A DNA stretch of 64,000 nucleotides from Mycobacterium kansasii ATCC 12478 (GTDB lineage Bacteria > Actinomycetota > Actinomycetes > Mycobacteriales > Mycobacteriaceae), in assembly GCF_000157895.3 (NCBI RefSeq), contig NC_022663.1:310001-374000 (forward strand), written 5' to 3'. The notes below the pieces were generated by a model, which saw only the letters and a program-made list of their open reading frames with translations, made no database searches and was not told where the DNA came from. Shown one piece after another: positions 43,610 through 52,284 of the stretch (its first letter is position 1; the number at the start of each line of letters is the position of its first letter). A program made the position numbers and the translations under genes.

Positions 43610-44922
43610 GGACTGCGCAGCACCTCGTCGACGGCTCGCGACAGCCCGGTCAGCGATGTCGCCGGGCGGGATCCGCGTAGTACCGGTCCGAAGGTGCGCT
43701 CCATCAGGGCGTAGACCTTCGGCCACGCCGGGGTGATGGGCAGGCCCTGGGAATGGCTCGGTCCTCCGGTGAGTACGGCGAGATTGTCAACCCTACTGTG
43801 TGCTTTGGCGAATCCGGCCGAGTTGATCGCAGACCACACGACCGGCACGAAAAGGTTGGTTTCGCCGATCAACGCCTGACCCACGGGTCCGGTTGCGAAC
43901 TTGACGAACTCCCATGCCTGCTCCCGGCGCTGACAACTGGCCGCGATGGCCAATCCGGTAGCTCCGATATTGGAGCAGGGCGCATGCCCCCGTGGGCCCA
44001 ACGGCAGCGCGGTCACATTGAAATCCAGGCCGTCGGCGCGGTCGAACGTCTGGTAGCGCCAGTGCCCGCCCAGTGCCATCGCCGCCTTGCCCCGCGAGAA
44101 CAACTCCGGCGTGGCCGTCGACTGGAGCTCGGATGCGGTGGGCGCCACCTTATGCTTGTTGGTCAGGTCGGCGTAGAACTGGACGGCTTCGATGAATGCG
44201 GCGTTGTCCAAGTTGAGATGCGACGGGTTCATTCTCGGCGAGGACCACGGCACGCCGTTGTTCATGGCGAACAGTCCGGCGGAGATGGTCGGGACAAAGG
44301 TGTCGACAAACCCCCACTGGCTGACCCGTCCCGCGGCATCGCGCTTGGTGAGCGCGCGAGCCGCGTCGAGGAATTCGGCGAAACTCCACGGCTGCTCCCA
44401 ACCCGTGGGCGGTGGGCGTATGCCGGCCTCGGCGAAAAGCCGCTTGTTGTAGTACAAGTAATTTCCCGACCATTGCTCCGGAAAGGCGTATTGGCCGCCG
44501 TTATAGGTGAACGTCTCATACAGTGGCCCAATGCCGTCCGATGACAGCTCGGCGGCGAAACCGGGATCCCGCGCCAGCATGGTGTTCAGGTCCAGCAGCA
44601 CACCCCGGTCAGCCAATCCGGCGTAGCTCAACTCCCACGCCATCAGCACATCGGGACATTTGCCGCCGGCGCAGAACGTCGATATCTGTTGCAGCGGCCC
44701 TGGCCCGGACAGCAAGGTCCGCACCTTGATGTCGGGGTGGCGGCGGCAGAACTCCTCGACGATGCGCATCCGGGCATCCGCTTCGTCGGGATTGGCTGCG
44801 AAGAAGAAGGTCAAGGCGTCATCGTCGGAGGCACAGCCGGAGGGCCACGGCGCCAAGGACGCCACGGTGAGTGCACCCGCTCCCCGCAACAGGCGCCGCC
44901 GCGCGAACGGCTTGTCGAACAT
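43606..44922 (-). CDS. Sugar ABC transporter substrate-binding lipoprotein, Rv2041c-like
   Basis: A 438-residue extracellular solute-binding protein of family 1. The N-terminus is a twin-arginine/lipoprotein signal (RRRLLRGAGALTVASLAPWPSGC), with Cys as the lipid site. Mature motifs include LTFFFAANPDEADARMRIVEEF, EQWSGNYLYYNKRLFAEAGI and MALGGHWRYQTF. The ATG at 44922 follows GGGAGCAAC. It captures a sugar, identity unknown, for the transporter. It is the first gene of the operon. Confidence 0.9.
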   Translation of the reverse strand: MFDKPFARRRLLRGAGALTVASLAPWPSGCASDDDALTFFFAANPDEADARMRIVEEFCRRHPDIKVRTLLSGPGPLQQISTFCAGGKCPDVLMAWELSYAGLADRGVLLDLNTMLARDPGFAAELSSDGIGPLYETFTYNGGQYAFPEQWSGNYLYYNKRLFAEAGIRPPPTGWEQPWSFAEFLDAARALTKRDAAGRVSQWGFVDTFVPTISAGLFAMNNGVPWSSPRMNPSHLNLDNAAFIEAVQFYADLTNKHKVAPTASELQSTATPELFSRGKAAMALGGHWRYQTFDRADGLDFNVTALPLGPRGHAPCSNIGATGLAIAASCQRREQAWEFVKFATGPVGQALIGETNLFVPVVWSAINSAGFAKAHSRVDNLAVLTGGPSHSQGLPITPAWPKVYALMERTFGPVLRGSRPATSLTGLSRAVDEVLRSP

Positions 44923-45015
44923 GTTGCTCCCGGTTCTGGGCTTCGACTCCAGTGCCGACCTTATGTCATCTTCCTGGGCTGTCGGCGAGATATCCGAGTG
45001 TCCGTTGGGCAGAAT

Positions 45016-45025
45016 TGTTGCAACA
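45016..45025. promoter_or_regulatory. Palindrome TGTTGCAACA upstream of sugar ABC operon
   Basis: A perfect 10-bp palindrome with an A/T-rich left flank about 95 bp before the binding-protein start. The centre and size resemble LacI- or GntR-type operators. The 44923-45350 gap contains no other gene. Confidence 0.35.
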
Positions 45026-45350
45026 CTTGGCAAATCAGTCCTGGTCCGCCCGTCCATACCGCCTTCGGCGCACCCTCGGCCGCATTCCGGCGCCGACAAC
45101 ACGCCGGCGCGTTTGCTCAGACATGCCCGCGGCGGCTGCTTTTCTTGTTGACGCGCCATCCGACGATGCCCGATGATGTGTCGGCAGTGCGGTTCTTTGG
45201 CTTAGCTGGGTAATCGGGGCCCGCGGCCAACAATGCGATCCCGGCGACCGGCCACAGGAGCGAAATGCGCGACAGCGCCAAGCACTGTCGCACCCATAAC
45301 GCCCGCGGAACGGGCACCGGCAACCCAATCGGCTTCGCGGGAGGTTCACA

Positions 45351-47570
45351 GTGCCGGTGACTCCGCTGTCGCCGCCGGCTGGGTCCCGGCCACGCCCCCG
45401 ACATCGCCTCGCCGACTGGTGGTCGATCGCGGGCCTATTCGGCGTGGTCGCAGTGGTCTATGGCGGTGGCGCGGAATTGGCGTGGCATTCGTCGGGCATC
45501 GCCGCGGTCGGAGTTTCGGCGGGCGCAGACTCGTTGTGGCAGGCGTTCGGTCCCGCGGTGGGATTCGCGTTTTTCCCGCCCGCGGGCGTGACGGTGGCCG
45601 CGATGCTGCTGACCAATCGGTCGCGCTGGCCGGCGGTCCTCGCCGCGATCGTGACTGCCGAACTTGTGGTCGATGCGCACCATGGGATGGACATGTTGGC
45701 AGCTGCCGGGCTTGCCGCGGCCAACGCGATCGAGCCGTTAGTGGGTGCGTCGCTGGTCCGGGCATGGTGTGGGAGCGCGCCGGACCTGCGGCGGCGCACC
45801 GATCTTGCCCGCTATGTCGCCGGGGCATGTGTGTTGGGCCCGTTGGTCGGCGGGCTTCTGGGTGCAGCGGTCGGTGTGGCGTACGCGGGAATCTGGTGGC
45901 CAGGTGGTGTGGTGCGCTGGGTGGCTGCCGACGGGCTGGGTGCTTTGGTGGTCGGTGCACCGGCCCTTCTGTGGCCGCGCCAGCGCCAGCTCCTGGCTGC
46001 CCGGCGGGTGGAGGCGACGCTGGTAGTCGTCCTTGCCGCCGCGCTGTCGGTGGCCGCATTTTCGGTCAATTCACCACCGGCATTGTTGCTGCTGCCCGTG
46101 CTGGCCTGGGCGGCGTTTCGGCTGGAAGTGATCGGCGCGGCCCTGGCCAGCGCCGTGCTGGCGGTCGCCGCCAACTACATGACCGCCGCCGGCCGCGGCG
46201 CGTTTGCCGCGGCAGCGCTGCCGGGGCCGGCCCGGCTGGCTGCCACGCAGGGATTTATCGCTGTCATCATGCTGGTTTCCCTGTTGATCGGCCAAGAAGC
46301 TGCTGGGCGGATCTCCGCGATCAGGCAGCGGCAGGCCGAACAGCGCGAACGGACCCGCCTGGAATCGTTGGCGCGCCTGGGCGAGTCACTCGCGGCCGCG
46401 CTGACCCCCGAGGAAATCGGTCGGGCCACCTCCGTGGAGGTGCGCACGTATGCCGGGGTGCACGCTTTGGCGCTGGGACTGCTCAGCGACGACGGCAACA
46501 CCCTGCACTGGATGCACATGGCCGGTGAGCTGCCGCCCATCGTGACGCAATTTGCCGATGGGCTGCCGTTGACGCAGTGGTGCGCGGCCACCGACGCGAT
46601 GAGCACCGGGGTCCCGGTATTGATCCGCGACGAAGCCGAGTATCAGCGGCGTTACCCCGAGACCGCGCAGTGGACGATGGCGGCCGGCATCGCCTCGATG
46701 GGTGTGTGGCCATTGGCCATCGGGCAAAGCCGCATCGGCGTGTTGGAGCTGGCGTGGAGCCGGTCCCAGCCGCTGGACGCCACTCAGCGCTCGTTCGCCT
46801 CGGCGGTGGCGTCCATGGTCACCCAGGCACTGATCCGTGCCCGGGCCTACGCTGACGAGCACACCCGGGCGGCGGTGCTGCAGGCGGCCGTGCTGCCGGC
46901 ATCTCCCCCCGAGGTCGCGGGCCTGGATCTGGCGGTGTGCTATCACCCCGCGGATGTGACTCATGGGCTGGGCGGGGACTGGTGGGACGCGATGCCGCTG
47001 CCGAAGAACCGGACCTACCTGGCGGTCGGTGATGTGGTGGGCCATGGTCTGGCCGCGGTGGAGGACATGGTCCAGCTCCGCGCGGCCGGGCGTGCGCTGG
47101 CGGTTCAGGGGCTGCCGCCGTCCCAGCTGCTCGCCGAGCTGAATACCTTTACCGGCCATGCCAGCCACGGAAAGTTCGCCACCCTGACGGTGGCGATCTT
47201 CGACCCCGGGTCCGGCGTGCTGCATTACGGTTCCGCCGGTCATCCGCCATCGCTGCTGCGCCGTTGTGGCAGCGGCAAGGTCGTCCGGCTCGGCGGGGGC
47301 CGTGGACCGGTGCTAGGCCCGCGCCGCCACGCCGCCTACGACCAGGACCAGGTGCTCATCGAAGCCGGCGACATCCTGGTGATGTATACCGACGGCCTCA
47401 TCGACCGCCGTGGCCACGACATCGAGAAGGCATTGGCCCAAACCGAGCAACTCATCATCGGCTGGCAGGCGCATACCTCGTTGCGCGAGGCGTGCCAGAG
47501 GCTCACCACAACTCTGGCGCCGCCGCCACGCGACGACGACGTGTGCGTACTTGCCGTCACATTCCGATAA
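45351..47570 (+). CDS. MASE1-GAF-PP2C (SpoIIE-type) signalling phosphatase
   Basis: A 739-residue protein. Residues 20-320 contain eight or more TM segments of the MASE1 type (VGFAFFPPAGVTVAAMLL, IVTAELVVDAHHGMD). Residues 350-500 form a GAF domain (LGESLAAALTPEEIGRATSVEVRTYAG). Residues 520-739 form a PP2C/SpoIIE-like phosphatase with GGDWWDAMPLPKNRTYLAVGDVVGHGLAA, FATLTVAIFDPG and VMYTDGLIDRRG. The Asp residues of the metal site are in GGDWWD, GDVVGHG and YTDGLI. Such proteins control anti-anti-sigma factors; no HATPase or STAS gene is adjacent. It starts at GTG. Confidence 0.88.
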   Translation: MPVTPLSPPAGSRPRPRHRLADWWSIAGLFGVVAVVYGGGAELAWHSSGIAAVGVSAGADSLWQAFGPAVGFAFFPPAGVTVAAMLLTNRSRWPAVLAAIVTAELVVDAHHGMDMLAAAGLAAANAIEPLVGASLVRAWCGSAPDLRRRTDLARYVAGACVLGPLVGGLLGAAVGVAYAGIWWPGGVVRWVAADGLGALVVGAPALLWPRQRQLLAARRVEATLVVVLAAALSVAAFSVNSPPALLLLPVLAWAAFRLEVIGAALASAVLAVAANYMTAAGRGAFAAAALPGPARLAATQGFIAVIMLVSLLIGQEAAGRISAIRQRQAEQRERTRLESLARLGESLAAALTPEEIGRATSVEVRTYAGVHALALGLLSDDGNTLHWMHMAGELPPIVTQFADGLPLTQWCAATDAMSTGVPVLIRDEAEYQRRYPETAQWTMAAGIASMGVWPLAIGQSRIGVLELAWSRSQPLDATQRSFASAVASMVTQALIRARAYADEHTRAAVLQAAVLPASPPEVAGLDLAVCYHPADVTHGLGGDWWDAMPLPKNRTYLAVGDVVGHGLAAVEDMVQLRAAGRALAVQGLPPSQLLAELNTFTGHASHGKFATLTVAIFDPGSGVLHYGSAGHPPSLLRRCGSGKVVRLGGGRGPVLGPRRHAAYDQDQVLIEAGDILVMYTDGLIDRRGHDIEKALAQTEQLIIGWQAHTSLREACQRLTTTLAPPPRDDDVCVLAVTFR

Positions 47571-47620
47571 GACGCCGGTTGGTGACGGGGCGGTCGAACA
47601 AGCTGCCCGACCCCGATCCC

Positions 47621-48898
47621 CTACCCGACTCTCGAGGGCGAGGCGCCCGCCGCCAACTCCTGCAATTCAGCCGGCATCTCGTCGGAGTCGTAACCGGTAC
47701 CCGCGTCGACGGTCAGGTCGTCCTCGGTGAGCTGCGTGGCGTTCTTGCCGCCCAGATATCGGGTGAGCCCGGACTTTTCGTAGTGAGTCTTGATCCGGTC
47801 GCTCATCAGCCCGATGTATTCGAGGTTGGGAATGAGCCGCTCGAACATGATGCTGCGGAACTTGACCATGCTGGGCGAATCCAGCATCTGTTGGTCCCAG
47901 ACCTTGAGCGGCACCTTGTGGGAGAACCACTCTTCGTACACCTCGTGCATCAGGAACCGGTTACGCATCAGCAGCGCCACCTCATAGACCCAGTCTTCGC
48001 GCTCGCGACGTTCCTTCTCCGAGATGTTCTGGGTGATGTGGTCGCGCAACGCCAGCACACCGTAGTGCACATGGCGGGCTTCGTCCTGGATCACCATCTT
48101 GAGCAGCTGTTTGAGCAGCGGCTCGCGCGTCTGCTGGAAAATGGTGGTGAACGCGCCGAGCGCCAGGCCCTCGATCATGATCTGCATACCGAGGAATTTG
48201 AAATCCCAACGGCCGTCGGTCATCAGCTCGTCGATGAGCACGAACAGGTTGTCGTTGACGGTGTAGATCTTCTCGAGCTTGGTGTCGAGGTAGCGCAGGA
48301 ACACCTCGAGGTGCCGGCCCTCGTCCATGACCTGGGTTGCTCCGTAGAGTTTCGCGTCGGTCCAATGCACGCACTCGGTCACCTGAGCCGAAGCGAACAG
48401 GGCGCCTTGCTCACCGTGCATGAACTGGCTGAGCAGCCACGCCGCGATGTCCCAGGTCAGGTTGCGCTCCTCCAGCGCCGTCAGCCGGACGCCGAATCCC
48501 TCGATTTCCTTGAACGGCACGAAACTGCGCGGCAGGATTTGCGCGTCGGGGTTGTCGGGGGTGACGTCGAGTTCCCAAGGCAGGTCGGCATTACCGTCCC
48601 ACTGCTTGGACACCGCGCGACGGTAGAGGTCATACATCTCGGCGAAGTCGCTTTGGTAGTTGAGCCGGAAGTGCGCACTGTGGTGGGCAGGCATATCCAC
48701 GTGATCGCCGCGCTTGCCTTTGCCCAGCACCAGGCCCCGAACCGCCGAAGGTGCCATGGATACGGCAACTTTCGGGTTCTGCACCGACAGCATCAACCCG
48801 ACACTGTCGAGGGTCTGGTGAATCTTGTTCTGCGCCTTGATCGGTAGCCCGCGCACCATCGATTCCACCGAAGTCTTCACTATCGAAGTCATCTCCAA
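47621..48898 (-). CDS. Ferritin-like diiron protein, AurF/hydroxylase-like
   Basis: A 425-residue protein with diiron ligands in helices: an early Glu in MHGEQGAL, the ExxH-type DEGRHLEVF, EGLALGAF with Glu, and the second ExxH in DEARHVHYG. This fits the N-oxygenase/fatty-acid desaturase class of ferritin-like oxygenases. The reductase encoded directly upstream would supply electrons. The substrate is unknown, perhaps a lipid. ATG at 48898 is preceded by GGAGGTTGGAG. Confidence 0.82.
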   Translation of the reverse strand: MEMTSIVKTSVESMVRGLPIKAQNKIHQTLDSVGLMLSVQNPKVAVSMAPSAVRGLVLGKGKRGDHVDMPAHHSAHFRLNYQSDFAEMYDLYRRAVSKQWDGNADLPWELDVTPDNPDAQILPRSFVPFKEIEGFGVRLTALEERNLTWDIAAWLLSQFMHGEQGALFASAQVTECVHWTDAKLYGATQVMDEGRHLEVFLRYLDTKLEKIYTVNDNLFVLIDELMTDGRWDFKFLGMQIMIEGLALGAFTTIFQQTREPLLKQLLKMVIQDEARHVHYGVLALRDHITQNISEKERREREDWVYEVALLMRNRFLMHEVYEEWFSHKVPLKVWDQQMLDSPSMVKFRSIMFERLIPNLEYIGLMSDRIKTHYEKSGLTRYLGGKNATQLTEDDLTVDAGTGYDSDEMPAELQELAAGASPSRVG

Positions 48899-48910
48899 CC
48901 TCCTGAGGTT

Positions 48911-50026
48911 TTAGGCGTCGAGGACGACGCTTTCTTGGGCGTACGCCGAGCAACTGAGGATGTAGCCAGCGGATCGTTCCTGGTCGCTCAAGCAGTTCGG
49001 TTCGTCGACCGCCACCGCGCCGCTGATCACTTTGAGTTTGCATGCGGCGCAACCGCCGACGGTGCAGCTGAAGTTGAGCTTCAATCCACTGCGCAGACCC
49101 GCGTCCAGAATCGTCTCACCCGGCTGCTGGGTGACCGTGCGACCGGTAACGCGAAACTCCACATCGTGCGGTTCGGTCGGCAGCTTGCGAGTGTGTTGGG
49201 GCGCCGCATAGAACCGCTCTCGACGGATGCGATCGGTGTCGACGCCGCCGCTCGTCAGCGCCGCGGTAGTTGCATCCATCAATTCCGGTGGGCCGCAAAG
49301 AAATACCTGTGTGTCAGGGCCTACCGCCAATAGCGCGGCGGCACGCTCGCCGGTGAGCCGCCCGGTCTCTCCCGGCCATGCCGACGCCGGCTGCGAGAGC
49401 ACGTGCACCACCCGCAGCCGCGGATAGCTGGCGGCTAATTCTGACAGTCGCCGCTCAAAGATGATCTCGCTTTGCCGCCGCGACGCGTATACCAGCGAGA
49501 TCTCGCGTTCGGGCGACTGTCGCAGTGCGGTTTCGATCATGCCGATCACCGGTGTGATGCCGCTGCCGGCGGCCAGGAACGCCAGCGGCACCGCGTCGTC
49601 ATCAGGAAGGACGAAATCACCCGATGGTCCGAGCACCGTGTACTCGTATCCGACAGCGACATTGCGGTGCACGAAGCCTGACACGACGCCGCCGTCGATC
49701 GCCTTGACGGTGCAGGCCAGTCGATCGCCCTCGGCGGCGCTGATCGAATAGGCGCGCTTGACGGTCACGCCGTCGACGTCGAAGCAGTGCGTCAGGTACT
49801 GCCCGGCACGGAAGTCGACCGGCCGCCCGTCGGTGACCTGCAGCACCAGCGTCACCGCATCGTCGGTCTCGCGGATGACCTCGACAACCCGAACGGGGCG
49901 TCGCACGGACGCCGTCTGGGATTGCCCCCACCGCCGCGACGGGCCGTCGGGCCGCGGCAGGACAACCGGATTGGATTTCCTCGGGCGGAAAAGGGTAACC
50001 CGCGGCATGGTAGGAAGGCTCGGCAT
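48911..50026 (-). CDS. FAD/NAD(P)H-[2Fe-2S] oxidoreductase
   Basis: A 371-residue reductase: FAD site (RAYSISAAEG), NAD(P) site (FLAAGSGITPVIGMIE, CGPPELMDA), and a C-terminal plant-type ferredoxin with cysteines in FSCTVGGCAACKLKV and ILSCSAY. It passes electrons from NAD(P)H to a diiron or heme oxygenase. The ATG at 50026 follows AGGGGACCCG; 50068 is an upstream alternative. It lies 12 bp upstream of the diiron gene and is divergent from a tetR. Confidence 0.9.
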   Translation of the reverse strand: MPSLPTMPRVTLFRPRKSNPVVLPRPDGPSRRWGQSQTASVRRPVRVVEVIRETDDAVTLVLQVTDGRPVDFRAGQYLTHCFDVDGVTVKRAYSISAAEGDRLACTVKAIDGGVVSGFVHRNVAVGYEYTVLGPSGDFVLPDDDAVPLAFLAAGSGITPVIGMIETALRQSPEREISLVYASRRQSEIIFERRLSELAASYPRLRVVHVLSQPASAWPGETGRLTGERAAALLAVGPDTQVFLCGPPELMDATTAALTSGGVDTDRIRRERFYAAPQHTRKLPTEPHDVEFRVTGRTVTQQPGETILDAGLRSGLKLNFSCTVGGCAACKLKVISGAVAVDEPNCLSDQERSAGYILSCSAYAQESVVLDA

Positions 50027-50071
50027 CGGGTCCCCTGCCACAAAGTAGGAACTGAACGGTTCCGACAATAT

Positions 50072-50083
50072 TGACAGGTGTCA
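50072..50083. promoter_or_regulatory. Operator-like TGACA-GG-TGTCA
   Basis: A palindrome with 5-bp arms in the divergent region between the reductase and tetR starts, overlapping TTGACA of a possible promoter. A candidate site for the TetR regulator. Confidence 0.45.
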
Positions 50084-50159
50084 TGTTTTGGCCGTAGGGC
50101 CGAAAGTCACTAATTCAAACGGATCGGCGCGAGCAGCTCCAAGCAGTGTAGGCGGCACG

Positions 50160-50810
50160 ATGCTGTGCCAAGATGACTTCGTGATCCGCGTCGTGAGGCC
50201 ATTTCGCGGCGTCAGCGCAGAGGAACGACGCGACCTGCGCCGAAATCAGTTGCTCGAGGGGTGCCTGGAAGTTGCCGGCACCGTCGGGATGGCGGCGACG
50301 ACCATCGAGGCGGTCAGTCGGCAGGCCGGCCTGTCGAAGCGGTACTTCTATGAGAGCTTCCGGACCCGCGACGAGCTGTTCGTGACCCTGGCGCAGGGTC
50401 TGCTCGCCGAAATCAGCAGCGGCGTCCTCGATTCGATGACAGATTCCGCCACGGAGCTGATAGATCGCGCGCGGATGGGCATCGGCCGGGTGATCACCGT
50501 GCTGACCGATGATCCCCGCAAGGCGCGGTTGTTCACCGACCTGATCGGCAGCGAGCTGCTCAAAGACACCGTCGGCGGGGCCGAGCACGAACTCGCCGAG
50601 CTGCTCACCCAGCTGTTGCTCGCCGGAACCGGCAGCGATCAGAGCCAGTACCATCGCCTGCGGCTCGCCACCCTGGTGATCGTGGCCGGCACCGCCAAGG
50701 CCGTCACCAGTTGGCTCGACGGAAAGCTCACCGTGTCCCGAGACGACCTCATCGAGGAGGTCGCCCAGATGTCGGTCGCCGCGGCGCACACGGTGCGCAG
50801 CGATCTGTGA
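50160..50810 (+). CDS. TetR family transcriptional regulator
   Basis: A 216-residue regulator with an N-terminal HTH (LLEGCLEVAGTVGMAATTIEAVSRQAGLSKRYFYESFRTRDELFVTLA). The C-terminal ligand domain contains ARLFTDLIGSELLKD. ATG at 50160 is used; 50181 (GTG) and 50088 are alternatives. It is divergent from the diiron/reductase pair and is likely its repressor. Confidence 0.85.
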   Translation: MLCQDDFVIRVVRPFRGVSAEERRDLRRNQLLEGCLEVAGTVGMAATTIEAVSRQAGLSKRYFYESFRTRDELFVTLAQGLLAEISSGVLDSMTDSATELIDRARMGIGRVITVLTDDPRKARLFTDLIGSELLKDTVGGAEHELAELLTQLLLAGTGSDQSQYHRLRLATLVIVAGTAKAVTSWLDGKLTVSRDDLIEEVAQMSVAAAHTVRSDL

Positions 50811-50833
50811 CCGCTACCGTCGCCCCAACCGAA

Positions 50834-51631
50834 TCACGCGGGGAAGTAACGGATCCGGTTGATCAGATTGCCGCGCCACGGCAGTTCGGCGAACATGATC
50901 CCGCGCCCATGATCGGATGCCAGCGACACGGCGACCGTTGATCCGGCACCGTTGATCTTCGTCCAGCTGACCCGACGGAGCTGTTGCGCTAGTTCGGCCG
51001 GGTCCAGGACCTCGTCATCGCCCAAAGTCATTGCCGCAGTGGGTGATAGCAAACTTCCAGCTGCGTACGTGTCACCGCGCCCGACCGCGTCGAGAAATGT
51101 CGTCACCAGTGTCTTGCGACGCGCGCCCGCCCGGCGAAACCCGGTCAGGAAGCCGGCGGTGCCGCGCAGGCCCTGATTGCCCAACAACCCTTGCGACAGC
51201 TTCAGCGCCGGCGACACCGCCGGCGCTCCGCTCCGCAGGAACTGCAGCATCATCGCCGGCAAGTCCCAGTACGCTCGGAGAACGGCAATCTTCCAGTCGC
51301 CGTTGACCTTTCGCAGATCGTAGCGCAGGAAGGCGGGAACGAACATCGTCACCGCGGGTGCCATTGCCACCTCGAGTTCGACGTCGCGCAGGACGACCGA
51401 GCCGGAGACGATGTCGAGGTCGCGGTGGAACTTGATATCTCGCGGTCCGATGAAAGTGTCGAAGAACCGGCCGATCTGCTCGTGGCCCACGTGCGGCTGC
51501 GAGCCCACCGGGTCCTGGACCCGGCCGTCGCTGGTGAACAGGCCTACCCAGCCGGCACGGTCGTGCGCTGCGGCGGCCCGGGGCGACCGCTCGACAGCGG
51601 CCAGGAGATCGTCGCGATCCGGCAGCGCCAT
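50834..51631 (-). CDS. NTF2/SnoaL-like protein, Rv2042c-like
   Basis: A 265-residue protein. The first half is a SnoaL-like fold (DLLAAVERSPRAAAAHDRAGWVGLFTSDGRVQDPVG, then VGHEQIGRFFDTFIGPRDIKFHRDLDIVSG); the second half resembles another such fold (KTLVTTFLDAVGRGDTYAAGSLLSPTAAMTLGDDEVL). Such folds include small hydrolases, isomerases and ligand binders. The start overlaps the pncA stop by one base (TGATG). The gene order pncA-Rv2042c is as in M. tuberculosis. The function is unknown. Confidence 0.85.
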   Translation of the reverse strand: MALPDRDDLLAAVERSPRAAAAHDRAGWVGLFTSDGRVQDPVGSQPHVGHEQIGRFFDTFIGPRDIKFHRDLDIVSGSVVLRDVELEVAMAPAVTMFVPAFLRYDLRKVNGDWKIAVLRAYWDLPAMMLQFLRSGAPAVSPALKLSQGLLGNQGLRGTAGFLTGFRRAGARRKTLVTTFLDAVGRGDTYAAGSLLSPTAAMTLGDDEVLDPAELAQQLRRVSWTKINGAGSTVAVSLASDHGRGIMFAELPWRGNLINRIRYFPA

Positions 51632-52191
51632 CAGCGGCTCCGGGCCAGCGCGATGCCGGCGGTGCGCAGCTGCGTCAGCGCCTCGTTGGTGGTATCGGCC
51701 GACGCTCCCGCGGTCAGGTCGACCAACACCCGGGTCGTGAAGCCGGCGCGGTCCATGTCCTCGGCGGTGCGCCGCACGCAATGATCGGTGGCGACGCCGA
51801 CCACGTCGACCTCGTCGATCCCCCGTTGCCGCAGCCAGTCCGGCAGCGTGGTGCCATGCTCGTCGACGCCCTCGGCGCCGCTGTAGGCGGCGCCGTAGGC
51901 ACCCTTGCGGAAGACGGCCTCGAGGTGGCCGGTGTCGAGGTCGGGGTGGAAGTCGGCGCCGCGGCTTCCGGCGCGGCAGTGCGCAGGCCACGACGAGCAA
52001 TAGTCCGGCTGGTCGGAGAAGTGGTCGCCGGGATCGATGTGGAAATCCTCGGTGGCCACCACGTGACGATAACCGGGCCGGCCGGCCAGGTAGTCGTTGA
52101 TCGCCCGGGCCAGTCGATCGGCACCCGCCACCGGCACCGAGCCGCCTTCGCAGAAATCGTTCTGCAGGTCGACAATGATCAGCGCTCGCAC
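51631..52191 (-). CDS. pncA: Pyrazinamidase/nicotinamidase PncA
   Basis: A 186-residue PncA closely resembling the M. tuberculosis enzyme. The catalytic Asp8, Lys96 and Cys138 are all present, as are the metal ligands Asp49, His51, His57 and His71 at the same positions. The enzyme deamidates nicotinamide and activates pyrazinamide. His57, altered in M. bovis, is intact, so activation looks possible. It starts with GTG. It is divergent from the DoxX-like gene and coupled to the Rv2042c homologue. Confidence 0.95.
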   Translation of the reverse strand: MRALIIVDLQNDFCEGGSVPVAGADRLARAINDYLAGRPGYRHVVATEDFHIDPGDHFSDQPDYCSSWPAHCRAGSRGADFHPDLDTGHLEAVFRKGAYGAAYSGAEGVDEHGTTLPDWLRQRGIDEVDVVGVATDHCVRRTAEDMDRAGFTTRVLVDLTAGASADTTNEALTQLRTAGIALARSR

Positions 52192-52284
52192 GATACCCAG
52201 CCTAATCCCAGCGGTTGTGGGCTGCTTGGGCCTCCGGCGGGCCTCGCCGGTTTGCCGGAACCCGGACCGGGGAATACCCCGCCC

